16,599 nt of DNA from Agrobacterium fabrum (GCA_003241215.1 QFOL01000056.1:1-16599), one strand, 5' to 3'. Positions 5,868 through 14,534 are shown, numbered from the stretch's first letter. A program made the numbers and translations. The notes: a model not told the origin generated them from the letters alone.

Positions 5868-8800
5868 TTGAGCGTGACGGAGCAAAAATTCGGCCTTTAC
5901 GATGCGGCTTTTGAAAAAAGCAGCTGCGGCGTCGGTTTCATCACCCGCAAGGACGGCGTGCAGACGCATGATGTGCTGAAGCGCGGCCACGAGGCGCTCT
6001 GTGCCGTGCCGCATCGGGGCGGCATGTCGGCGGAAGGCGTTGGTGATGGGGCTGGCGTGTCGCTTGACCTGTCTCTTTCCTTTTTCCGTAAGCTGACGGG
6101 GAGCGATGCGCTGCAGGCTGGCCGGTTCGGCGTCGGCAATTTTTTCCTGCCGCAGAACTCCGCTTTCCACGGTGCGGCGGTCGGCATCATCGGCGGCGCG
6201 CTCCAGGAACAGGGCTTTTCAGTCCTGCTGGTCCGCGATGTGCCGGTGAATGATGAAGCCATCCGTCCCGCTGCCATCCCCTACCAGCTGCCGATCCGGC
6301 AATGGGTCTTTTCGGCTCCGGCCGAATGCGCAACCCTCGCCGAATTCGACTGGCGCATCCACAAGGCGCTGCTCGCCATCGAGGCGCTTGCCTATACGGT
6401 GCCGGAACTCGCGGGCTTTTATCCGCTGTCGCTCAGCGCCCGCACGCAGGTTCTGAAAGGGCGTCTGAACTCCCATGAGGTCATGCCCTATTTCTGTGAC
6501 CTCACCGACCCGCGTCATGAAGTGCATACGATGTATTTTCACACGCGCTTTTCCACCAACACCGATCCGCATCCTTCCATGGCGCAGCCCTTCCGCCTGA
6601 TGGCGCATAATGGCGAGCTGAACACCGACAAGAAGAACCGCCTGTCGGAAGCGGCCGTGGCGCTGGCGAAAAATGCCAGCATTGTCAGGCCGAAAGGCCA
6701 GTCGGATAGCTGCCGTCTGGACCAGACCCTGCAGGCGCGGGTGATGGAGGATGGTCTCGACCTCGTCACAGCCGTGGTTTCGATGATGCCGCCGGCATGG
6801 GAAAACGACGATAGCCTGTCACCCGGCGTCAAGGCGATGCTGGAATATTTCTCGCTCTATGAGGAGAAGAATGACGGCCCGGCCGCGCTGATCTTCGGTG
6901 ATGGCACCATCATCGGCGCACGTCTCGATCGCCTCGGCCTGCGGCCGCTGCGCACCGTCGAGACGGAGGATTATCTCTGTGTCATGTCGGAGGCGGGGCA
7001 GATCGCCTTTCCGGCGGAAAGCGTCATCCGCCGCGGCCGCATCGAGGCGGGCGGCATGCTTTATTACGACCATGCAGAACGCCGCGCCTTTTCCACCGTC
7101 GAGGCGCTGGAACTGCTCGCTTCCCGCCGCGACTATTCATCCCTGCTGCGCGAAGCCCGTGTCATGCTGGAGGATCTGCCGGAAGTGCCCGCGGAAAAGC
7201 AGGGCTCGCCGTTGCGTTACAATGGCGATCTGGAACGGCACCAGCGTTATGTCGCCTATTCGCATAATCAGGAAAGCTTCAAGTTCCTGATGGACCCGAT
7301 GCTGGCCTCCGGCGCGGAAAAGATTTCGGCGATGGGTTATGGCAATGCCATCAATGCGCTTTCCGATCAGGAAGGCGGGGTCGCGAAGTATTTCTCGCAG
7401 CGCTTCGCGCAGGTTACAAATCCGCCGCTCGACAGCATTCGCGAGGCCGACGGCATGACGTTGCGTGTGGCACTCGGTGCGAAGCCGAACAGCGGCGCAA
7501 GCAAGGCCCGCCAGATCGTCGTGCGCTCCCCGATCCTGACCCATCTCGATATGCTGCGTATTCGTGAACAGTCGGAGACGCCCCTTCGCCGTTTCGAAAT
7601 GCTCTATTCGCCGGTCTTCGATGTTGCTGATGCCAATGAAGCCGCTCTGCGGCAGGCAATCGATGGTCTCTGCGATGAGGTCGCGGCTTTCGCGGCGGAG
7701 GAGGGCGGCATTGCCGTCATCACCGACCGGCATGTTTCGACAGGCCGCGCGGCCTTGCCGATGATCATGGTCGTCTCCGCCATCAATCAGCGGCTGATCG
7801 AGGAAGGCCTGCGGCTGCGCGTTTCGCTGATCGTCGAAAGCGGTCAGTTTTCCTCTTCGCATCACATAGCGGCGAGCCTTGGTTTCGGCGCTTCGGCCGT
7901 CTATCCGCTTGGCGTGCAGTTCCGCGCCGAGGAGAAATTCGGGGCCGAGGCCGACAAGGCCTTCAAGCGTTTTGCCAAGGCGGCTGAAAAGTCGCTGATG
8001 AAGACCATGGGCAAGGTGGGCCTGTGCACGGCGGAAAGTTATATCGGTGGAGAGTTTTTCGAGCCGAACTTTCTCGATACCGATGATCCGGTGCTGAAGC
8101 GCTATTTCCCGAATGTGAAGACGCCCGTCGGTGGCGTCAACTTCGCTGTCATCGCGCAGGCGGTGGCGGACTGGCACCGCAAGGCGCTGTCGGTGAAGGG
8201 TGAAAACGACATACCGCTGCTCGGCCTCTTCAAGGAACGCGCCGAAGGTGCGGGCCATTCCTATGGCACGACGGCGGTACGCGGTTTCGTGGATATGACG
8301 GAAGAAAAGATCGGTTTCGACAAGGGAACCGAAAACGAAGAGGCACTGCGCCTCCTGCCGCTCAACCGGCTGGAAGACGCCTTCGGTCTCAACGATGCGG
8401 CCTATTACTACAACAGCTTCGACCGGTTGACGCCTGAAGCCATCGACGCATTCGAGGTGACACCCGGTTACCGTTCCTTCGCCCGTATCATGGCGGAGGA
8501 AAGGGCGCGCCGCCCCGCCGCCCTGCGCGATGTTCTGGAACTGCCCGCCGATGTGACATTCGCCGGTTCCGCAGAAGAATTCCGTCGGGAAATGGGACGT
8601 TTTTCCCGGCAGGGCAATAACAGCTTCATGGTGCGCGGATTGCGTTGCGAGGAAGCGGGCGAAGGCGCCTTTCGGCTGCAATTGACCGGCCCGCACGGTC
8701 ATGAGCTTGCCCGGCTTGCCGCACTCGGCCAGTCGCTGCTCGACCGTTTCGGCGCGAATATTCCCGGCCATTGGCTGGAAGGAGGCGCGCTTCTGGTTCA

Positions 8801-11369
8801 GGCCAAGGGCGAGGCTTTCGCCTATCTTTCGCTCATCCGCACAGCACCGACAAGCATTCCGCTCGATGCCGTGCAGAAGGCGAGCGAGATCACCAGGACA
8901 CTCGCATCGGGCGCGATGAGCCATGGCGCGCTGGTCGCCGCTGCCCATGAGGCGGTGGCGCATGGCACCAACATGGTCGGCGGCATGTCGAATTCGGGCG
9001 AAGGCGGCGAGCATATTTCCCGTTATGGCACCATCCGCGCATCGCGCATCAAGCAGTTCGCCTCCGGCCGTTTCGGCGTCTGGGCCGGTTATCTTGCCGA
9101 TCCGATGCTGGAGGAAATCGAGATCAAGATCGGCCAGGGCGCAAAGCCGGGTGAGGGCGGGCAGTTGCCGTCTCCCAAGGTGACGGTGGAAATCGCTGCC
9201 GCACGCGGCGGCACACCGGGCGTCGAGCTTGTTTCGCCGCCGCCGCATCACGATACCTATTCCATCGAGGATCTGGCCCAGCTTATCCACGACGCCAAGG
9301 CGGCGCGCGTGCGCGTCATCGTCAAGCTGGTCTCGTCGGAAGGCATCGGCACGATTGCGGTCGGCGTCGCCAAGGCGGGTGCGGATGTCATCAATGTCGC
9401 CGGCAATACCGGCGGCACGGGTGCGGCGGCTGTCACCAGTCTGAAATATACCGGCCGCGCGGCGGAAATCGGCATAGCCGAAGTGCATCAGGCGCTTTGC
9501 GCCACCGGCCTGCGCGCCAAGGTGCTGCTGCGCTGCTCGGGCGCACACCAGACCGCGAGCGACGTGGTGAAATCGGCACTTCTCGGCGGTGACAGTTTCG
9601 AATTCGGCACGACGGCGCTGATGATGCTGAAATGTGTCATGGCGAAGAACTGCAACATCAAGTGCCCGGCCGGTCTCACCACCAACCAGGAAGCCTTCAA
9701 CGGCGATCCCCGCGCGCTGGCGCAATATCTCATGAATATCGCCCATGAAACGCGCGAGATTTTGGCCGGGCTTGGGGTTGCCTCGCTGCGGGAAGCACGC
9801 GGCCGTTCCGATCTTCTTCACCTCCTCGATCATCCGGCCAGCGTCGGCCAGCTTGACCTCCGGGCAATGCTTGCCGTGGTTGAAGAGGTGAAGATCGACA
9901 GCCCGGTCTATATGGAAAAGGACTTTACGCTCGACGATGCCTTCATCGAACTCGTGCGTTCGGCGCTGATCGACAGCAAGCGGCAGAACATCGAGCTTGG
10001 CGGCAATCGTTTCCTCAACAATTGCAACAAGAGCGTCGGCGGCCAGCTCGCCGTCGATATCGAGCGCATGCTGAACCATGAACTTTCCGACGAAGAGGCG
10101 GATGCGCTGCCGGCCGTGAAGCGGGACAGCCGTGGTCGCCGTTTCCTTGAGGCGGGTTCGGTGCGCATCGATACGTCAGGTTCGGCCGGGCAGTCTTTCG
10201 GCGCTTTCTGCAATGACGGCATGGTCATGGTCCATACCGGCACCTGCAATGACGGCGTTGGCAAAAGCGCCTGTGGCGGCACCATCGTCGTGCGCTCTCC
10301 CGGCGGCGGTTCGCAGGAGGCGGGCGGCAATGTGCTGGTCGGCAATTTCGCGCTGTTCGGCGCCACCGGCGGTCGCACCTTCGTGGAAGGGCAGGCGGGT
10401 GACCGTTTCGCAGTGCGCAACTCCGGCGCTACCGCCGTCGTCGAAGGCGTGGGTGATTTCGCCTGCGAATACATGACCAATGGCGCGGTGCTGAACCTTG
10501 GCAGTTTCGGCAAGGGTTTTGGTAACGGCATGAGCGGCGGCTTCGTTTATCAATATGATCCCTATGGCGATCTGCCGAAGAAGGTCAGCCATGATTCCAT
10601 CCTGCTCGGCTCGATCACCGGTGAGGATGAGCAGGCCGCCATCCATAATCAGGCCATTCATCAGCTTTTGACCTGGCATGTTGCGGAGACTGGCTCGGCC
10701 AAGGCCGCATGGCTTCTGGAAAACTGGGAAAGCGAGCAGCACAATTTCGTCTACGGTATGCCGCGCGCCCTGCTGCTTTATCAGGATAGCGACGAAATTC
10801 TCAAAGCCAAGCCCCGCAAGGAGCTGCTCGAGGAGCTGGCGTCCGCGCTTGCCGCGCATCAGCTGCGTAAGTTCAAGCTGGCCTATCGCGACCGCAAGTC
10901 CGTGTTGAACGGGACAGTGCCGGGTTACGGTGAGACGGATACGGAAGACATGTACGCGCTCATCAACAACTACACGGTGTTGAGCATGGCGCAGGCCATC
11001 GCCCTGCAGCGGCTGCCGATGGCGTCGGGTCCCTCCGATCCCGCCATCGAAAAAGCCGTGCGCAATCTCATCCTCACGGAAGACTATGCGCTGATGCAGC
11101 GGCTGCTGAAATACGCCCGCGAGGCGCTTTCCGATCACAGCGACGAACAGCTTGCGGTGATGATCGCCGCCAAGCGGCTCGATGACTACAAGCAGGCGCT
11201 GGCGCGCCGGAACATCTGGTCGGTAGACAGCCCCGGCACCTATGGCTGGATCATTCAGCAGAACTGGAAAAACATCGAGAAGATCGGCCGACTGCCGGGC
11301 TTTGAGGAGCTTTTCGCAGCCCGCGCCATTCCCGACCTCGCCACCGCATCCAGCCACAGGGCAGCATGA
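5868..11369 (+). CDS. Divergent glutamate synthase large (alpha) subunit homologue
   Basis: I start it at the TTG at 5868 (1833 residues): AGGAG lies 6 bases upstream and a propeptide of 19 residues leads to Cys20. The GTG at 5796 adds 24 residues without a ribosome site. Domains in order: class II glutaminase with SCGVGF (Cys20 as N-terminal nucleophile after cleavage), GDGAG and NGELNT (Asn248); a central domain; an inserted segment at about 895-995; the FMN-binding synthase domain with AKPGEGGQLP (1092-1101), SPPPHHD and GGTGA; cysteines 1256, 1262 and 1266; and a GXGXG beta-helix (about 1429-1590). Canonical GltB is about 1,500 residues and has C-x5-C-x4-C; this one has C-x5-C-x3-C plus about 195 extra C-terminal residues (from about 1636) that I do not recognise. 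The expected chemistry is glutamine plus 2-oxoglutarate to two glutamates, via ammonia tunnelling. No gltD is adjacent; a diflavin reductase gene overlaps by ATGA. The family is certain; the exact reaction is inferred. Confidence 0.9.
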   Translation: MSVTEQKFGLYDAAFEKSSCGVGFITRKDGVQTHDVLKRGHEALCAVPHRGGMSAEGVGDGAGVSLDLSLSFFRKLTGSDALQAGRFGVGNFFLPQNSAFHGAAVGIIGGALQEQGFSVLLVRDVPVNDEAIRPAAIPYQLPIRQWVFSAPAECATLAEFDWRIHKALLAIEALAYTVPELAGFYPLSLSARTQVLKGRLNSHEVMPYFCDLTDPRHEVHTMYFHTRFSTNTDPHPSMAQPFRLMAHNGELNTDKKNRLSEAAVALAKNASIVRPKGQSDSCRLDQTLQARVMEDGLDLVTAVVSMMPPAWENDDSLSPGVKAMLEYFSLYEEKNDGPAALIFGDGTIIGARLDRLGLRPLRTVETEDYLCVMSEAGQIAFPAESVIRRGRIEAGGMLYYDHAERRAFSTVEALELLASRRDYSSLLREARVMLEDLPEVPAEKQGSPLRYNGDLERHQRYVAYSHNQESFKFLMDPMLASGAEKISAMGYGNAINALSDQEGGVAKYFSQRFAQVTNPPLDSIREADGMTLRVALGAKPNSGASKARQIVVRSPILTHLDMLRIREQSETPLRRFEMLYSPVFDVADANEAALRQAIDGLCDEVAAFAAEEGGIAVITDRHVSTGRAALPMIMVVSAINQRLIEEGLRLRVSLIVESGQFSSSHHIAASLGFGASAVYPLGVQFRAEEKFGAEADKAFKRFAKAAEKSLMKTMGKVGLCTAESYIGGEFFEPNFLDTDDPVLKRYFPNVKTPVGGVNFAVIAQAVADWHRKALSVKGENDIPLLGLFKERAEGAGHSYGTTAVRGFVDMTEEKIGFDKGTENEEALRLLPLNRLEDAFGLNDAAYYYNSFDRLTPEAIDAFEVTPGYRSFARIMAEERARRPAALRDVLELPADVTFAGSAEEFRREMGRFSRQGNNSFMVRGLRCEEAGEGAFRLQLTGPHGHELARLAALGQSLLDRFGANIPGHWLEGGALLVQAKGEAFAYLSLIRTAPTSIPLDAVQKASEITRTLASGAMSHGALVAAAHEAVAHGTNMVGGMSNSGEGGEHISRYGTIRASRIKQFASGRFGVWAGYLADPMLEEIEIKIGQGAKPGEGGQLPSPKVTVEIAAARGGTPGVELVSPPPHHDTYSIEDLAQLIHDAKAARVRVIVKLVSSEGIGTIAVGVAKAGADVINVAGNTGGTGAAAVTSLKYTGRAAEIGIAEVHQALCATGLRAKVLLRCSGAHQTASDVVKSALLGGDSFEFGTTALMMLKCVMAKNCNIKCPAGLTTNQEAFNGDPRALAQYLMNIAHETREILAGLGVASLREARGRSDLLHLLDHPASVGQLDLRAMLAVVEEVKIDSPVYMEKDFTLDDAFIELVRSALIDSKRQNIELGGNRFLNNCNKSVGGQLAVDIERMLNHELSDEEADALPAVKRDSRGRRFLEAGSVRIDTSGSAGQSFGAFCNDGMVMVHTGTCNDGVGKSACGGTIVVRSPGGGSQEAGGNVLVGNFALFGATGGRTFVEGQAGDRFAVRNSGATAVVEGVGDFACEYMTNGAVLNLGSFGKGFGNGMSGGFVYQYDPYGDLPKKVSHDSILLGSITGEDEQAAIHNQAIHQLLTWHVAETGSAKAAWLLENWESEQHNFVYGMPRALLLYQDSDEILKAKPRKELLEELASALAAHQLRKFKLAYRDRKSVLNGTVPGYGETDTEDMYALINNYTVLSMAQAIALQRLPMASGPSDPAIEKAVRNLILTEDYALMQRLLKYAREALSDHSDEQLAVMIAAKRLDDYKQALARRNIWSVDSPGTYGWIIQQNWKNIEKIGRLPGFEELFAARAIPDLATASSHRAA

Positions 11370-13132
11370 TGAAGATACCTTATATTCCCAAGGACGCGCC
11401 CTTCAACGGTGATCAGCGCGCATGGCTTTCCGGTTTTCTGGCGGGGCTCCATTCCCGCGTCGCCATCGGTCTGGAGGCATCGATTGCCGCTGCCGCTCCC
11501 AAAGCGGCGGCCAATGTGCTGAACATCCTCTTCGGCACCCAGACCGGCAATGCCGAGGCCCTGGCGATGGATATCGCCGCCGCCGCCCGTGCGCAGGGCA
11601 TGCAGCCAGTCGTGACGGCACTTGATGATGTCTCCATGGACAGTCTCGGTGCCATGAAGCGGGTCATTGTCGTCACCTCCACCTATGGCGAAGGTGAAAT
11701 GCCTGATAATGCGCAGCTTTTCTGGGAAGCGCTCGCCGCTGACAGCGCGCCGCGTCTGGACGAGATGAATTTTGCCGTGCTTGCGCTCGGTGATACCGGT
11801 TATGACGGTTTCTGCCAGGCGGGCAAGCTTATCGATACGCGGTTCGAACAACTCGGCGGCAAGCGGATGAAGACGCGTATCGATTGCGATATCGACTTCG
11901 AGGATGCGGCCGCCGCGTGGATCGGCGAGACCCTGCCACTCGCGGTTGCCGTCGATGGCGGCAATGCGACAGCTGTCATGCTTGATGTCGCTGAGCCGAC
12001 CATGCGGGCAAAACAGGGCTGGAACCGCAAAAATCCCTATTCAGCCGAGGTAAGCGTCAATCGTCGCCTGTCCGGTCCCGGCTCGTCCAAGGAAATTCGC
12101 CACTACGAATTCGATCTCGGCGAAAGCGGCCTCGACTATGAGGCGGGTGATGCTCTTGGCGTCGTGCCACTGAACGATCCGAAACTGGCCGGCGCGCTGC
12201 TGGAACACTTCGGAGCGGCCGCAGACAGCCAGATCACCGGGCTGGATCGATCGGTCGGCGATGCGCTTCTCAACATGTTCGAGATATCGACGCCCTCGCG
12301 CGAACTCGTCGCCGAAATCGGCAAGCGGGCGGGGCATGAGGAGCTCAGCCACATCCTGGCGAATGGGGACCGGGAGCAACTGGCTGCCTTTCTCTGGAGC
12401 AAGGATATTTTCGACCTCATCAATCTCGGCGGTAAGCCGCTGTTTGATGTTGCTGAATTCGTGACATTTCTGAAGCCGCTGCAGCACCGGGCCTATTCCA
12501 TCTCCTCCAGCCCTCTGGTTGCGAAAAACAGCGTGCACCTGACGATTGCCAGCGTTCGTTATCGCGCCGAGGGCCGTGAGCGCGGCGGCGTGTGCTCCAC
12601 CTATCTCGCCGACCGGGTGGAGGCAGGCCAGAGTGCCGGAATCTTCGTCTCGCCGAACAAGGCATTTCGTGTGCCGCAGGACAATGATGCGCCTGTTATC
12701 ATGGTGGGACCGGGCACCGGCATCGCGCCCTTCCGGGCATTTTTGCAGGAACGGCAGGCGCGCGGCGCCAAGGGCAAGAACTGGCTGTTTTTCGGCGATC
12801 AGCACCGGCAGTCGGACTTCATCTATGAAAACGAGCTTGGCGACATGAGCCGCGATGGTGTGCTGACACGCCTCGACCTCGCCTTCTCGCGGGATCAGGC
12901 GGAGAAGATCTATGTCCAGACCCGCATGCGGCAGAACGGCAAGGCGCTCTATCAATGGCTTGAAGAGGGCGGTTATTTCTACGTGTGCGGCGATGCGGCC
13001 CGCATGGCGAAGGATGTCGACGATGCCCTGCACGGCATCATCAGCGATGAGGCCGGCATTTCCGCCGAAGCGGCAAGCGACTACGTGAACCGGCTGAAGC
13101 GCGAAAAACGCTATCTGCGCGACGTTTATTGA
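11366..13132 (+). CDS. CysJ-type NADPH diflavin reductase (sulfite reductase alpha-subunit family)
   Basis: 588 residues, near the 599 of E. coli CysJ. After an N-terminal segment (IPYIPKDAPFNGDQRAWLSG) comes a flavodoxin domain with FMN loops FGTQTGNAEA (about 56), TSTYGEGEMPDN (about 104) and LALGDTGYDGF (Asp143). The FAD domain has RAYS (375-378) and GGVCST (407-412). The NADPH domain has GPGTGIAPF (448-456), FGDQHRQSDF, then FSRDQAEKIYVQ, whose Ser-Arg and Lys-x-Tyr mark NADPH use; the C-terminus RYLRDVY is typical of CysJ. Electrons would pass NADPH to FAD to FMN to a partner. No hemoprotein cysI is present. Instead the ATG overlaps the stop of the glutamate-synthase-like gene (ATGA), so the two products are probably made in fixed ratio and work together. 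Calling it simply cysJ would over-read the function. Confidence 0.92.
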   Translation: MMKIPYIPKDAPFNGDQRAWLSGFLAGLHSRVAIGLEASIAAAAPKAAANVLNILFGTQTGNAEALAMDIAAAARAQGMQPVVTALDDVSMDSLGAMKRVIVVTSTYGEGEMPDNAQLFWEALAADSAPRLDEMNFAVLALGDTGYDGFCQAGKLIDTRFEQLGGKRMKTRIDCDIDFEDAAAAWIGETLPLAVAVDGGNATAVMLDVAEPTMRAKQGWNRKNPYSAEVSVNRRLSGPGSSKEIRHYEFDLGESGLDYEAGDALGVVPLNDPKLAGALLEHFGAAADSQITGLDRSVGDALLNMFEISTPSRELVAEIGKRAGHEELSHILANGDREQLAAFLWSKDIFDLINLGGKPLFDVAEFVTFLKPLQHRAYSISSSPLVAKNSVHLTIASVRYRAEGRERGGVCSTYLADRVEAGQSAGIFVSPNKAFRVPQDNDAPVIMVGPGTGIAPFRAFLQERQARGAKGKNWLFFGDQHRQSDFIYENELGDMSRDGVLTRLDLAFSRDQAEKIYVQTRMRQNGKALYQWLEEGGYFYVCGDAARMAKDVDDALHGIISDEAGISAEAASDYVNRLKREKRYLRDVY

Positions 13133-13156
13133 TGGGCCGCCGAAGCGCCGATCAGC

Positions 13157-13750
13157 TCAGCAATTGGTGCAGACGGTCTCGGCGTCGCGCTGCTTGAAGA
13201 AATAGTCCCGGCCGATCGTGATCGATCTCGCCCCGGACGAGGTGACATCAGGCATGAACATCAGCAATTCATGCGGGATGGAAAGTTCGACGTGGATCAG
13301 GAAGCTGTTTTCTATGAGCAGGCGGGCGGGAACGGCGACCGATGATCCCACGGCATAGGGTCTCAGATTTTTCTCATCCCAGGACCAGGCGATTTTGGCC
13401 TGTTTTTGCGCATCGATCTTGATGCCGCTGATCTTCAGCTGCAGACCCTTGGTGTTGTATGGCGCAAAGACCGCGGTCGCGACATCCTGCATGCCCGTGA
13501 GGTAGGTTTTGTCGACGGAACCTGTTTTCGATATCAGGTCATTGATCGTAGCTGCGGCGCTGCTTACGCGCTTGTAGGTATTGTAGCCGATCGTCAATTC
13601 GAAAGAGGTCAGATAAAGCGCCAGCAATATCGGGAAGACGATCGCGAATTCCACCGCGCCCACGCCCCGGCGATCTCTGGAAAAACGTGAAACAAGCGCG
13701 ACGAAGCGTCGTTTGCCGTTTGCAGCAACGGACATCAGCCCTGTCATCAT
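13157..13750 (-). CDS. TadE-like pilus assembly protein (second of pair)
   Basis: 197 residues. A basic N-terminus (RFSRDRRG) runs into GAVEFAIVFPILLALYL, the TadE-family signature with the conserved Glu (residue 34) at the start of a single membrane helix (about 36-55). The rest is a predicted periplasmic pseudopilin-like domain ending in CTNC, which could form a disulfide. The ATG overlaps the stop of the upstream TadE-like gene (ATGA) and a G-rich site precedes it, so the two are coupled. TadE-type proteins are minor pseudopilins of tight-adherence (Flp) pilus systems. No prepilin, ATPase, peptidase or secretin gene is visible. It converges on the diflavin reductase gene with only 24 bases between them and no obvious terminator. 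Confidence 0.8.
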   Translation of the reverse strand: MMTGLMSVAANGKRRFVALVSRFSRDRRGVGAVEFAIVFPILLALYLTSFELTIGYNTYKRVSSAAATINDLISKTGSVDKTYLTGMQDVATAVFAPYNTKGLQLKISGIKIDAQKQAKIAWSWDEKNLRPYAVGSSVAVPARLLIENSFLIHVELSIPHELLMFMPDVTSSGARSITIGRDYFFKQRDAETVCTNC

Positions 13751-14343
13751 GAGCCCCCGCCTGTAGTGTATTTCTCGTTCATGAACGCACTGGTCGCGAC
13801 GATGAGGAAATGTGACGGCATCGATCCATCGGCCGGGCGAACTTTGGTCAGGTATGGGCGAATGATATCGGCGACCACACGCCAGCGATAATAGACGCGC
13901 AACATGTTGATGGTTTCCGGTCCGCCCGGCTTGAAGCCGAATTGGGCGGTATCGAGATCGTAATATTCGCCATAGGCTTTGAGGGGTATCGTCTTCGGAA
14001 TGTCCTTGAAGGCCGTAAAGGAACGAAGGTCAATATAGAGCTTCTGTTCTTTTTGGATTTCATCCGCCGAGCAGGTGATCATCACCGAGACTTCGTCGCA
14101 GAAGCTTCTTCTGAAGTCCTCTTTCGAAATCGAGCTGCTGATCTGTCCGGTGCGCAGCCGCCGCGACATGGTCTCGGTGGCGTTCACGACAACCTGTTCG
14201 GCCATGAGGGCGATGAAGGTCTCGATGATCGCGAAGACGACGAGGAAATAAGGAAGCGCGAGGATAGCGAATTCGATGGCCGCTGTCCCGTCGCGCGAGA
14301 ACCCGAATTTTTCCAGCAATGGCTTCAGTCTGGCCAGTCGCAT
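13747..14343 (-). CDS. TadE-like pilus assembly protein (first of pair)
   Basis: 198 residues from the ATG at 14343; a TTG at 14382 would add 13 residues but lacks a ribosome binding site, and neither start is strong. The N-terminus has KFGFSRDGTAAIEFAILALP, the TadE signature with Glu24 opening a single membrane helix (about 26-47). A periplasmic domain of about 150 residues follows with two cysteines (in SFCDEVSVMITC), probably a disulfide. It shares only the N-terminal signature with its neighbour, so the pair looks like a minor-pseudopilin heterodimer, as TadE and TadF are. Function is inferred from the family. Confidence 0.78.
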   Translation of the reverse strand: MRLARLKPLLEKFGFSRDGTAAIEFAILALPYFLVVFAIIETFIALMAEQVVVNATETMSRRLRTGQISSSISKEDFRRSFCDEVSVMITCSADEIQKEQKLYIDLRSFTAFKDIPKTIPLKAYGEYYDLDTAQFGFKPGGPETINMLRVYYRWRVVADIIRPYLTKVRPADGSMPSHFLIVATSAFMNEKYTTGGGS

Positions 14344-14440
14344 GAGGCGGTGTCGATCTCTAAGAATATGCGCCAAGCGCAACCGTTGAATTGTTGCGGA
14401 CCATAACCACCCCGATGTTTAAATTCTGTTACTCTGATGA

Positions 14441-14446
14441 ATTATA
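14441..14446 (-). promoter_or_regulatory. Candidate -10 box for the TadE-like pair
   Basis: A perfect TATAAT on the minus strand lies about 98 bases before the ATG at 14343, in an AT-rich stretch that stands out in this GC-rich window. No convincing -35 box lies at 16-18 bases, so this may be activator-dependent or fortuitous. Confidence 0.35.
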
Positions 14447-14481
14447 CTTTAGTGATTTCCGAAATTGATACGGTCCATAAT

Positions 14482-14509
14482 ATAAAAAGCCCGGCGCATT
14501 GGCCGGGCT
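14482..14509 (-). terminator. Intrinsic terminator after fabI
   Basis: AGCCCGGC (14488-14495) pairs perfectly with GCCGGGCT (14502-14509) over a 6-base loop, and on the minus strand the stem is followed by TTTTTATA. It lies 25 bases after the fabI stop and separates the fab operon from the TadE-like genes. Confidence 0.92.
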
Positions 14510-14534
14510 CTTGTTGGAACTGAAAAACGGGCGC

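Noticed and set aside
7137..10079. 980-codon minus-strand ORF inside the GltB-like gene
   Set aside because: Low-complexity His/Arg/Ala composition and no domain; antisense shadow of a gene whose motifs are clear.
11366..13132. Ordinary sulfite reductase operon (cysJI)
   Set aside because: No hemoprotein gene is present, and the translational overlap is with the GltB-like gene.
13133..13156. Shared terminator between the convergent reductase and TadE-like genes
   Set aside because: No clear stem with a T-run is visible in the 24 bases.
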